Below are positions 36,236 to 45,423 of a DNA stretch of 64,000 nt, in pieces (position 1 is the first letter of the stretch; each line of letters begins with the position of its first letter). Origin of the DNA: Chitinophagaceae bacterium (lineage in GTDB: Bacteria > Bacteroidota > Bacteroidia > Chitinophagales > Chitinophagaceae); contig JADJPV010000002.1 in the NCBI GenBank assembly GCA_016713085.1, positions 1,302,001 through 1,366,000 on the forward strand, written 5' to 3'. The position numbers were made by a program, and so were the translations under genes. The notes beneath the pieces are model-generated. The model had not been told where the DNA came from. It saw only the letters and a program-made list of their open reading frames with translations, and searched no databases.

Positions 36236-37609
36236 TTATTTTTCCAAGATCAATACCCAATCATTTCCATCCTTCTGTTCTCCCGGAGGATTGAAACTTT
36301 TGATTGATTCATTTTTGTATCCTCCAATCGGTTGTTGTTTGCCAGTTGCCGGGTTAAACCAACTTGCTTTCTTAGGTACAAACTTCAGTTTCGATATATC
36401 AATTTTAAATTCTCTTCCGTTGTACACATAAAACATGGCATAACTGCTTCCTCTTGTTGCAGCTACACGATTATAACGTTCGCCACTATCCATAACTGCA
36501 TTCTGTGCAGGTATACGATCAAAATAAGATTTACTCAACATGAGTTTTTTCAAATGAACCATTTGTGTTGCGCCAGGCGAAAGCAATGCCTGTCTCCAAT
36601 TCATTCGTACACCATAATTCGCTGTCCAATCGCCCATTTTATTGAACTGCATGGTTGAATTTTCGCCATAAGTAAAACCTGCACCACCGGCAAACACACT
36701 CCAGTATGCATAACGACGGAGATCGGCATCCGTCCAACGTGGTTGCAAACTATCATGCAAGCCATGTGGAATATTTTCATAAGAAGGTTCAGCATCGAAT
36801 GTTGGCTTCACCGGTTTCAGTTTATAATCAACATCAACGAACTTCCAGTTGTCTTCACCATAGTGATTTGTTTCATTGCTGCTGGTATCCTGCGTATAAT
36901 CTTTATGCCCGCTTTGAAACATATTGAAATCTAACCAGGCTTCATTATGAAACCAATCACTTGAAGATGTTCTCCCACGTGGATGATAAGTGAGCAAATG
37001 CTTTGGATCTATTTTTTTTAAGGTTGGCCCGATCACTTTCCACACATCCATTCCCTCCGTTCCTTTTACATCACCACCGTTAAGCCAAATGATATTTGTT
37101 TTGTTTTTATATCGATTCGCTAAAAACTTTGCATACGCTTCGCCTTGTTGTGCATTTACTTTTCCGCCTTTTACATTACTGCCCCACACAGGTACCATCG
37201 CCATATAAATACCACGCTTTGCTGCTTCGTTCACAACGAAATCAACATGATCCCAGTAGTCGTATGCAGTAGTATCGGCAAAATTATTTCCCGGAGTAAC
37301 ATTTGGTTTCGATGCATCTTCATTAATCAAGGCATGGTCGCCATACACATTCTTAGTATTGTTCATATCATGCAGCACCATTACTTGCACCACATTAAAA
37401 CCTTGTTGTTTTCTTGTTTCGAGATAATGCACAGCATCTTCACGACTGCATTTTACAAACAGCAACCAACCGGTATCACCGATCCAGAAAAATGGTTTAC
37501 CATCAGCTGTTTGAAAGAATCGTTTGTTGGCAGACACTTTTAATTGTTGCATTTGTGCCTGTGAAAACAGGACCATCAATAACATTGCGATCGTAAACTT
37601 TTTTTTCAT
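36236..37609 (-). CDS. GH140 apiosidase (DUF4038 family)
   Basis: This secreted 457-residue TIM-barrel enzyme has a C-terminal collagen-binding-like beta domain. The N-terminus reads FQTADGKPFFWIGDTGWLLF, typical of DUF4038/GH140. Candidate catalytic residues are D180 in WLNGGDVKGT and E274 in TFDAEPSYENIPHG, at positions close to those of the characterised RG-II apiosidase of Bacteroides thetaiotaomicron. GH140 cleaves the link between apiose and backbone galacturonic acid, releasing side chains A or B, so this is the single most informative gene for assigning the locus to RG-II. A signal peptide (cleavage near SQAQ) is present. The gene precedes the GH43-like lipoprotein with a short gap and follows 219 bases of repeat-bearing spacer. 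Confidence 0.88.
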   Translation of the reverse strand: MKKKFTIAMLLMVLFSQAQMQQLKVSANKRFFQTADGKPFFWIGDTGWLLFVKCSREDAVHYLETRKQQGFNVVQVMVLHDMNNTKNVYGDHALINEDASKPNVTPGNNFADTTAYDYWDHVDFVVNEAAKRGIYMAMVPVWGSNVKGGKVNAQQGEAYAKFLANRYKNKTNIIWLNGGDVKGTEGMDVWKVIGPTLKKIDPKHLLTYHPRGRTSSSDWFHNEAWLDFNMFQSGHKDYTQDTSSNETNHYGEDNWKFVDVDYKLKPVKPTFDAEPSYENIPHGLHDSLQPRWTDADLRRYAYWSVFAGGAGFTYGENSTMQFNKMGDWTANYGVRMNWRQALLSPGATQMVHLKKLMLSKSYFDRIPAQNAVMDSGERYNRVAATRGSSYAMFYVYNGREFKIDISKLKFVPKKASWFNPATGKQQPIGGYKNESIKSFNPPGEQKDGNDWVLILEK

Positions 37610-37645
37610 TTTTTGTTTATCACCTTTTTAATCACGGTCAACATC

Positions 37646-37761
37646 GTTGTGTCACTCACTTGTACGTCCCTATTTCTATTCGGCTTTCACCAAGCGCCCC
37701 TACGGGCCGCTAACAACTTCCGTCTCAAGTACTACCAACGAAATGTTCCTACGGAACAAAT
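37646..37761. repeat. dispersed element with two small palindromes, copy 1
   Basis: It begins GTTGTGTCACTCACTTGTAC, has CCAAGCGCCCCTACGGG in the middle and ends GTTCCTACGGAACAAAT. The same three blocks in the same order and spacing recur at 62240-62358. It fills most of the 219-base gap between GH140 and the gene upstream; nothing else was seen there. Confidence 0.68.
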
Positions 37762-37828
37762 GCATGATTCATCATTAAAACAATTTATCAACTCGTCCAA
37801 CGAGGACGTCTGACGAAAACAACATCTT

Positions 37829-39145
37829 CTATCTTCGTTCCAGTTTTCTTGTTTCTGTATTATAAATAATGCTGCTCTTGCCATCGCTCAGAATATATTC
37901 GTTGGCGTTGCTTGATGCAACGGGTTTCATACCAACTGCTGCTTGTAAAATTGCTGCATCAATATTGCCCGGTAATACGGGCAAACTGCCACCAGCCATA
38001 AATACCGCCATACCAAATTCAGGATAACCGTCGCCACTATACACAACTGCTTTGTTTGGAAACTTAGTTCTGTATTCTTTCACGGCTCTGTACACCTGCT
38101 CAAAACTTGTTTTCTTTGGCTTCAGCAAACGTGCATGTTGACGTGGAGCAAGATTTTGTCCGCCTTTTGGTTCGTAGGTTGTACCATCGGCTTGGTAATG
38201 CCAGTAACGAATATCAATGAGATCAACAACTGCTGCATAGGCAGGTATGGCTAAAATAGAATCCTGTACATCTTTTGTTACACTTAATCCAATGATGGGA
38301 TGTTTACCTGTTTCCTTCTCCCATTCACGAATAACATCCAACCAGAATTTTACAAAATGAGTTGGACCTGTAAATTCTTCACCAATCAATTGTATCACTC
38401 CATTGTTGTCTTTGAAATTATTTAAACATTGACGGATATATTTTTTGTGCAGTTCCCTGCGAACAGGATTTGAAATGTCATAGAATTGCTCTGCATAAAA
38501 AATGCGTTTATCGCCTGCATAATTCACTGGTTCAACAAAACCTGTGTTATTGATATTGTTTGCTGTGCGCCAAGGGAAATCGGCATAGTGTGCGCCTGCT
38601 TCAATAATGTTGTGTTGAAAATAATTCTGATGAACGAGTAACAAACCATTCTGATCTGCGAGATCAGCAAATTGTCTTAATCGACTCCAGTAAAACAAAT
38701 TGAACTTCGTGAGATCATATTTACTCAATCCATCCCATGCTAATTCCTTACCACTTCTTGCATAAGGCAATTCGTAAAACGGCGGCCATACTTCTCCATC
38801 CATTCTGCGGACACGTTGATGATCATCTCTTCTTCTATCATACCACAAACCATAGTTATGTTCAATGGCAATTGTGTTTGAAGTTTTCATTTCATTGACT
38901 ACTTCGTTGAGATCATCAGTTAAACCTTTGCCCGAACGACCGGGAACAAAACGGCTGATATGCCATTTGGATTGTTGAATATCTTTTGCCTGTAAACCAC
39001 CACTCCACCACTGTACGTTTGAACGTTTACCTGTAACCAATTCATCACCTCTTACTAAAACGCCGTTCTTAATTTGTAATATGGGTGCAAGTGTTAGTAC
39101 AATTGGTTTTTTAATTCCGATCTGATCAATTGTCTTACTTCCCCA
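37829..39145 (-). pseudogene. C-terminal part of a beta-helix-associated protein (DUF6298-like), no start codon
   Basis: The frame is open from just after a TAG at 39146-39148 down to 37829, about 438 residues, but lacks an ATG and a signal peptide near its beginning; the first alternative start is a TTG at 39040. The sequence (LQIKNGVLVRGDELVTGKR, NVQWWSGG, EHNYGLWYDRRRDDHQ, GLLLVHQNYFQHNI) looks like the globular module that follows a pectate-lyase-like helix in long Bacteroidota pectin-locus proteins. The preceding gene ends 5 bases upstream in another frame. The two were probably one gene of about 990 residues. Joining them needs an indel plus a change of the TAG, so this may be real decay rather than a simple read error. 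Confidence 0.55.
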
Positions 39146-39149
39146 CTAT

Positions 39150-40802
39150 TCAGGGGATTTTATTTCGAACAGATGCTTGTGCGATCCATTCTTTTAATTG
39201 CATTCTTGGTTTAGAAGCTTCTTTTGTTAAAGCCATTGCAACTTCGACAGATGGACTACTACTTGCTTCTGTTGACACATCCATGATCTGTGCCTGTTGA
39301 TCAATATTTTTATTCAGTCGTTCACGCAACTGTGCATAGTATAAACTTCTTGGCGTAATGGTATTGTTCGATTCGTTCCAGTAACCATCACCTGCGAACT
39401 GACTCCAGCTGCCGAAGGCCCAGTTTTGTGCTGTTGGTGGTTTGTAACAATCAATACGTGCAGCACTGCAGTTCCAGAATAAACTGTTGGCAGCACTCCA
39501 GCCTGCTCCATTTGCATCCTGCCAACGATTACCAAAACGTAAAGCGTTACCATCTACATTCACTACATCAAACAATACACCACTTGCCCAGCTGTCAATT
39601 GTGCCGCTGAAACTATAAGGTAAGATTGATTCACATTGCACAAATGCATTTGGACCGGGTGCGCAAAAACCAACTGCAAAATCATGATAGCCATACTCTG
39701 CATAGCAACGTTGAAATAATGTTTGCTGTCCGGTAGTTAAAAATGTGTACCGACGCTGACCTCCAATTTCAGAAACAGGAGATAACGAGATACAATCTTC
39801 AACAGTAATTCGTTTTGATGTTTCCAATATACTTACTGCACTTCCTGCAAAATGCTGAAAGTTGATTTGCCGTACCCAGCAGTCTTCTGCGTTTTCAATA
39901 TTGATGGCGTTCCAGCGATGATCTTCATCTTTTAAATTTGTTTTATCATACGTGGAAATCAACTTGATATTTTCTACGCCGCAATTATTGATACGACCAT
40001 CATTGTTATAAAAATAAATTGAAGCACCGCCATAAGTTGTATCGAGTGCTGTTGTAATGGGTGCATCAAAATAAACCGTATTGCCTTCGATTTTTGTAAT
40101 TGTACGATCAAAGTATAGATCCCGTTCTCCAGGCTTCCAGCCTATAGCTGTAATACCGCCGCCAAAATGATCAGCACCAAGCAAGTTGATCCAGTTGGCT
40201 GTTGATGGGCGACGGATAATAATTTTATTAGAATGATCTTTTATATTGATCTGGTCTACATGAAAACTAATTGCATTTACCGGCACATAAGCGTCTGTGA
40301 TCTTTAATCCAGTGAGTTCTTTCGAGAGGGTATTCTTTCCAACGATCTTGATCAACGCCAAACGTCCAGTTCCTGCACCAACAATTGTTGTTGCGTTGAT
40401 GCCGCTGCCACGTAATACCACACCCGATGCAGTGATGCGCAATTGTCCAAACACTTCATAGGTTCCTTTCTGCAATAACACTGCACCACGAAAACCATTT
40501 GCATCAACCGGTAAAGAAGCAACATAATCCAATGCTGATTGAATGCGTAAGGTTGCATCGCCTGCTTTTACAGGTACAACAACTTTCACATCAACAGTTG
40601 GTATTGGCTGTTCAGAAGCTTTGTATCCGCAATAAGAAAAATCTGGAATGCGGTTGCCCAGTTCATCGCTGGAGTAAACGAGTTTGCCACGCTCACTGTA
40701 TAAAGGAGGAACAGGCTTTACCTGCTTTTGCGCAGGTAAAGCCTGTTGTATAAATAAACTGCTTATAAGAAAAAGAAAACGATATACTCTTTTATTTTTC
40801 AC
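39150..40802 (-). CDS. secreted right-handed beta-helix (pectate-lyase-like) protein, probably truncated
   Basis: The 550-residue protein has a signal peptide (LPAQ). A region RIQSALDYVASLPVDANGFRGAVLL opens a parallel beta-helix with many N/D/T/I turns (GSGINATTIVGAG, WNAINIENAEDCWVRQINFQHFAGSAVSI). It resembles DUF4955-type helix proteins of pectin loci, whose activity is not known to me. It ends at a TGA immediately before the frame of the DUF6298-like fragment and was likely joined to it. It follows the PL1 gene after a 92-base spacer that contains no clear promoter. Confidence 0.7.
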   Translation of the reverse strand: MKNKRVYRFLFLISSLFIQQALPAQKQVKPVPPLYSERGKLVYSSDELGNRIPDFSYCGYKASEQPIPTVDVKVVVPVKAGDATLRIQSALDYVASLPVDANGFRGAVLLQKGTYEVFGQLRITASGVVLRGSGINATTIVGAGTGRLALIKIVGKNTLSKELTGLKITDAYVPVNAISFHVDQINIKDHSNKIIIRRPSTANWINLLGADHFGGGITAIGWKPGERDLYFDRTITKIEGNTVYFDAPITTALDTTYGGASIYFYNNDGRINNCGVENIKLISTYDKTNLKDEDHRWNAINIENAEDCWVRQINFQHFAGSAVSILETSKRITVEDCISLSPVSEIGGQRRYTFLTTGQQTLFQRCYAEYGYHDFAVGFCAPGPNAFVQCESILPYSFSGTIDSWASGVLFDVVNVDGNALRFGNRWQDANGAGWSAANSLFWNCSAARIDCYKPPTAQNWAFGSWSQFAGDGYWNESNNTITPRSLYYAQLRERLNKNIDQQAQIMDVSTEASSSPSVEVAMALTKEASKPRMQLKEWIAQASVRNKIP

Positions 40803-40894
40803 TGTTTGCCGGTTGAATTTAAATACACGCTAAAGTTACTGTAAGGCCATTACTTACTAAAAGATACAAAACAGAACTTTATAACCGGTATTGA

Positions 40895-42535
40895 TTATTT
40901 TTTAACCGTTGGTTTCACATTCTTAATGTCCACTACACTGTTGAGGTAGTTTTCAATATTGCTGTAGCCGTTCTTTGCCAGTTTACCTGCGTCGACAGCA
41001 TTTTTCGGATTTAATCCGTTCTTTACTTCATAATCATCGGGTATACCATCATTATCACTGTCTGTATAAGGAGTTCCTTTGTATTCAGGATAACCACCTG
41101 CCTGTGAAGGATCTGTAATGATACCAATCTTATAAGAATCGATAGGCATACGACGATGTTTGAATTGCGTCTCAGGCAATTTTACATTCGGATCTACTTC
41201 AACTTTACCTGTTGTAACCTGTTTTACAATTCTTGTATCAACTGCATCACGCTTAGGCAATGTTGCACCAGCGTTTGCAAGCACATATGTTTTCGCTTCT
41301 TCGGCAGACAAAATTGTAATAGCTGCCATTGGTAACGGCTTCGGCCATTTCATACTTGCATCAAATTCAACTTTATCATTAGCGCCTTCTGTTTGTACTC
41401 CACCATTCCAGTTATCTTTTGTAACCGCAGGATAGCCTTCCACAATATTTCCATTTACGTAAGCACGACCATAATATTTATCCTTCAATTTGCTTCGTCC
41501 GCTTTCGGGTTTCAGAATGCGGTAAGCAATTGCCGTTTTTGGTGTAGCAGGTCCAGGTTTGAAATAGTTATTAATGATGTTGAATTGCGCTCTGTAATCA
41601 CCCCCATCAATACTTCTGTGCACCCAGTTATAAATAACATTGTTTGCAAAATTGAATATGCCATTCCAACCTACCGATGGATTACGTCCTGTATTATTGG
41701 CCCAGAGATTACGCATGAACGTACAATTCTCTCCTCCCAATGTACTTCCGAATGAATGGTTCCGTGTATCAAGCGCTTCACCAAAAATGGAATTCTGAAT
41801 TGTAATATTTACAGTGCCAAACTTGTCTTCAATTTTACCAGTACTGTCGTTATACATGTGACGGTACATACTCATGTTTTCATCTAAACCCCATGTTGCA
41901 CTAACGTGATCGATCATGATATTACCGATCGGATTACCACCAATTGCATCATCTCTGCGGCCCACCCATGTTTCACCACGGCGGAAACGCATGTAACGAA
42001 TGATGACATCATGTGTGTTGATCCACACACTTTCACCTGCAATACATACGCCATCGCCGGGAGCAGTTTGTCCTGCAATGGTGATATATGGTGCACGGAT
42101 CATCAACGGAGATTTTAAACGGATGATACCCGCAACATTAAACACCACAATTCTTGCACCACCCTGTTCACAAGCCCAACGTAAACTGCCGGGGCCATCA
42201 TCATTTATGTTCGTAACAACAATCACCTTACCGCCACGTCCGCCAAAGCTGTATTTACCACCGCCTTCAGCACCGGGAAATGCCGGAATATCCGATTGCG
42301 GTAATTCATCATAACGTGAAGCCCATGGAATATAAGGCTTACCTTCTTTAGCTTCTTTCTGAATAATGGGCCAGGCTACCTGCCAGGCAGAATCGGAATG
42401 TTTATTAGCTGCACGCATCAACGAATCAGATGCCTGCTGAACATCTTTGGGAATATCAGGATATTGTGCAAATGCAGTTCCTGCTGCTGCTAAACAAATA
42501 GCGACTGTGTAAATTCTTTTGCGAAGGAAATTCAT
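40895..42535 (-). CDS. PL1-family pectate lyase with calcium-binding C-terminal repeat
   Basis: The 546-residue secreted protein has a signal peptide ending TAFAQ. The lyase domain begins AFPGAEGGGKYSFGGRGGKVIVVTN, the classical PL1 opening, and includes IMIDHVSATWGLDENMS and further helix turns. Near the C-terminus DSDNDGIPDDYE is a thrombospondin-type-3 calcium-binding repeat, which suits a calcium-dependent lyase. It would cut the homogalacturonan stretches that flank RG-II. It is the first gene after the terminator that closes the susC-susD segment, so it may have its own promoter in the 42536-42590 gap, where I see none convincingly. Confidence 0.87.
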   Translation of the reverse strand: MNFLRKRIYTVAICLAAAGTAFAQYPDIPKDVQQASDSLMRAANKHSDSAWQVAWPIIQKEAKEGKPYIPWASRYDELPQSDIPAFPGAEGGGKYSFGGRGGKVIVVTNINDDGPGSLRWACEQGGARIVVFNVAGIIRLKSPLMIRAPYITIAGQTAPGDGVCIAGESVWINTHDVIIRYMRFRRGETWVGRRDDAIGGNPIGNIMIDHVSATWGLDENMSMYRHMYNDSTGKIEDKFGTVNITIQNSIFGEALDTRNHSFGSTLGGENCTFMRNLWANNTGRNPSVGWNGIFNFANNVIYNWVHRSIDGGDYRAQFNIINNYFKPGPATPKTAIAYRILKPESGRSKLKDKYYGRAYVNGNIVEGYPAVTKDNWNGGVQTEGANDKVEFDASMKWPKPLPMAAITILSAEEAKTYVLANAGATLPKRDAVDTRIVKQVTTGKVEVDPNVKLPETQFKHRRMPIDSYKIGIITDPSQAGGYPEYKGTPYTDSDNDGIPDDYEVKNGLNPKNAVDAGKLAKNGYSNIENYLNSVVDIKNVKPTVKK

Positions 42536-42591
42536 GATTCTTATTTATATCTTATTATGACGACTTCTTTCACTGAAACCTGCTTTAATGA

Positions 42592-42619
42592 AAAGAGAAA
42601 GTGATAACACTTTCTCTTT
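42592..42619 (-). terminator. intrinsic terminator between the SusCD lipoprotein gene and PL1
   Basis: AAAGAGAAAGTG and CACTTTCTCTTT form a perfect 12-bp stem with a 4-base loop. On the minus strand the stem ends CTCTTTTC, giving a short U tract. It lies 24 bases after the lipoprotein stop and before the PL1 start, a typical place to reduce expression of the downstream enzymes relative to susC/susD. Confidence 0.65.
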
Positions 42620-42642
42620 CGCATATCGTGTTATTCTGAAAC

Positions 42643-43557
42643 TTATTTCTGCACTTTTACGTCGACCTCGATAACTGTACCATTTGCAGGTAAGTCTCTG
42701 TTTACATAGCGGATTAAAATTGCTCCATACTTCCCTGCTGCTGTTTTAAATCCAATAACATTACTTCCCGATGTTGTACTTACGGTTGTAACTTTCGCTG
42801 CTGTTCCTGATGTCATATTATTTTTAATCAGGGTGTTAATTGCACCAGCAGATGTAAGACCAGTTACAAAGTTTACACTGGTTGCCATTTTCTTAAATAC
42901 TGTTGCATTTTTCGTCCATGCACTTATGTCATAATAAGACAATTGTGCCTGTGCTCCGCTTAATGCATAGATGGTATGTTTATTAGCAGTGGTAGTATCA
43001 AAATAATAACCAAAGTCAATACTGGCAGAATTTGCCGCTCCTTCAGTATAGCTGTAAATTTTACCATCACTCGTTGAATAATAGCATTTATTGGTCTTAT
43101 TCACTGTATCGGGTACCGCTAAAATCCTGTACGACCAAAAATAGAAATCCGGCTTAACAGTAACAGTAAACAGTTTATTTCCATCACCAAGGAACACTGC
43201 ACTTTTATTACGGGCCAATATGCGGTAAGAAAAATTTCCGGGAATACTATCAGCACGATAGCCTTTGCTGGCAGAGAATGTATTCTTGCTGCCGGAAACA
43301 TTGAAAGTATCAATTCTTACACCATTTTTCTGAATTTCCACATAGGTCATCGGTTCTTGCGATGTAACAGTAAAGTCAAAGAAGATACTGTCTTTCGGAT
43401 TAACCTCTTTATCTGCCGTAACAGAAAAAGGATTGCTGTTTTTATACTCTACTGTTACTTTGTATGCGTCGATCGGTTCCCGTTTTTTTTCGCAGGCTGC
43501 AACAAACAGGAGTATCAAAACCGCTGCAGAAATATATTTGAACAATCTGAATGTCAT
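42643..43557 (-). CDS. PUL surface lipoprotein, SusE-position glycan-binding candidate
   Basis: The 304-residue lipoprotein has the lipobox FVAAC at Cys22. The rest is beta-rich with immunoglobulin-like stretches (VTVEYKNSNPFSVTADKEVNPKD, FTVTSQEPMTYVEI). No enzyme motif is present. The position directly after SusD is where surface glycan-binding proteins (SusE/SusF analogues) are encoded, so binding RG-II at the cell surface is the likely role. I do not recognise a defined family. Confidence 0.65.
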   Translation of the reverse strand: MTFRLFKYISAAVLILLFVAACEKKREPIDAYKVTVEYKNSNPFSVTADKEVNPKDSIFFDFTVTSQEPMTYVEIQKNGVRIDTFNVSGSKNTFSASKGYRADSIPGNFSYRILARNKSAVFLGDGNKLFTVTVKPDFYFWSYRILAVPDTVNKTNKCYYSTSDGKIYSYTEGAANSASIDFGYYFDTTTANKHTIYALSGAQAQLSYYDISAWTKNATVFKKMATSVNFVTGLTSAGAINTLIKNNMTSGTAAKVTTVSTTSGSNVIGFKTAAGKYGAILIRYVNRDLPANGTVIEVDVKVQK

Positions 43558-43586
43558 AATATGATATTTAATTGTAGTTAAAGATT

Positions 43587-45401
43587 TTATTGTAATGGAT
43601 CTAATGTGCTACCAGCCCATTCACTGGTTTGTGCCATTACATAACTCGCCTGGTTAAAGATGTTGGGTAATGGGTAGAAATAATACCTTTCGGGCATGCT
43701 GATTACATTAGAACCTTCCAGCGATGCAATTGTAACAGTGAACATAGCTGCATACACTGCAGGATTATTAAGATTTGCTGTGTCTCTTGGTTTTACACCA
43801 AACGCATCAGCCTTATCGAGATAAATTCTGCCAGCCGTTGTACCTGTACCTGCATAATAAGGAGGTTTTGGTACACACTTGAGCGATTGCCGTGTAGAAA
43901 GCAGGTACAGGTTTCTTGTACGGCGAAGATCCCAGTAACGCTTCCCTTCCATTGCAAACTCAACCTGGCGCTCTTTCAGAATCAGGTCACGCATACTTGC
44001 AACATCAGTTGCTACATCTAAACCATAATCAAATGAACCTTGTACTATACCTGCACGCTGGCGGATTTTTCGAACCAAATCTTTTGCTTCGGTTAAACGT
44101 CCCGTTTCGTTTGCACATTCTGCCAGGTTCATTACCAGTTCTGCAAAACGGAACTCTACCCAATCCATACCACTTCCACCGCCGGTATTACTGTTGTATA
44201 ATGCCTGCGTTGCAGCTAAAGAAGGATTGGTTGTTTTTCTGCAATAAAAACCTGTTACAATAGTTGAAGCAGATTCGTCCAATACCCCTGTATAGTTCCA
44301 TTGTTTGCGACCTACCTTATTACTCAGCGGCCATACAACGCCATTATAAGCAATCGACATGTCAAAACGGGGATCACGGTTTTGCCAGAACATGGTTGCA
44401 TTATAACCGGACGATGCGTGTGTGATAGGCAATATATCTTTTGTTGTATATGCCTGCACCAAATTCAATGTTGGCTGATTGGAACCGCCGCCACCACCTT
44501 CGGAGAATGGACGAGTAATATATTCATTGTTTGTACCACGGCCGGGGCTGATTGATATGGCATCATGTTTACGAACCAGCATTGCCTCCGCATTATTTTC
44601 TGTAACAAAAATATTTGCATAGTTACTAAACAATAAATAACCGTTCGCTAAAGCAGTATCGTAAGCAGCTTTGTTTGCCTTGTAGGCATTTTCCCAACGA
44701 TCGGCTATATTGGTTGGGTTAAACTGCGGGCTTGCCCAGTAGAGCAGAGCCTTTCCTTTGTACGCTAAAGCAGTGGCTTTTGTAATACGGCCAATGTTTG
44801 TGCTAGTCCATGAAGTGGGCAAAAAAGCTGCCGCTGAATCAAGATCTCTGGTAATGGCTGCAATACACTCGCTTGTCTTTGAACGGGGAACGTTCAGGTC
44901 CTCACCATTTAAATCCTGCGCTTTCAAAATAAGCGGCACACCACCATATAAAGAAACAAGACGGAAGTAAACAAATGCACGAAGGAAGAAGAATTGACCT
45001 TTTAAGGTATTCTTGGTTGCTTCGGGTAAATTACCGTCGTTTAAGCCTTCAATGGCAATATTACAACGCCTGATATCGAAATAACGGTTGGTGGTAATAG
45101 AAGTACCTGTGCCAATATCGGTAACAGAATTTTCCACAAGTGTACCATATAAAAATGCAGTATTTGCATTATTTAATTCATCTGATGTATTGTGGATACC
45201 ACCCACTGTTGGCCATGTAGGAATAATGAGATCGTAACTTCTGTTAAGGAACAGGTTAACTGCACCTTCATCACTCCAGATTTTAGAATCAATACCATTC
45301 GGATCTACAATATTGAAGAAATCCTTTTTACATGCTGTTAAAGCCATCACCAGAAAAACTGCAGCAATTGCAAACTTTGATATTTTATTTTTTATGAACA
45401 T
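43587..45401 (-). CDS. susD: SusD/RagB-family outer-membrane glycan-binding lipoprotein
   Basis: The 604-residue lipoprotein has lipobox MALTAC with Cys24. The helical TPR core is seen in RRCNIAIEGLNDGN, LKGQFFFLRAFVYFRLVSLYGGVPLIL and the C-terminal VEFAMEGKRYWDLRRTRN, all standard SusD marks. It caps the TonB-dependent transporter encoded just upstream and captures oligosaccharides for import. The gene begins 22 bases after the SusC stop. The binding-site residues for RG-II cannot be picked out by eye. Confidence 0.93.
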   Translation of the reverse strand: MFIKNKISKFAIAAVFLVMALTACKKDFFNIVDPNGIDSKIWSDEGAVNLFLNRSYDLIIPTWPTVGGIHNTSDELNNANTAFLYGTLVENSVTDIGTGTSITTNRYFDIRRCNIAIEGLNDGNLPEATKNTLKGQFFFLRAFVYFRLVSLYGGVPLILKAQDLNGEDLNVPRSKTSECIAAITRDLDSAAAFLPTSWTSTNIGRITKATALAYKGKALLYWASPQFNPTNIADRWENAYKANKAAYDTALANGYLLFSNYANIFVTENNAEAMLVRKHDAISISPGRGTNNEYITRPFSEGGGGGSNQPTLNLVQAYTTKDILPITHASSGYNATMFWQNRDPRFDMSIAYNGVVWPLSNKVGRKQWNYTGVLDESASTIVTGFYCRKTTNPSLAATQALYNSNTGGGSGMDWVEFRFAELVMNLAECANETGRLTEAKDLVRKIRQRAGIVQGSFDYGLDVATDVASMRDLILKERQVEFAMEGKRYWDLRRTRNLYLLSTRQSLKCVPKPPYYAGTGTTAGRIYLDKADAFGVKPRDTANLNNPAVYAAMFTVTIASLEGSNVISMPERYYFYPLPNIFNQASYVMAQTSEWAGSTLDPLQ

Positions 45402-45423
45402 AATTTTCAGTTTTAAGCAATCA

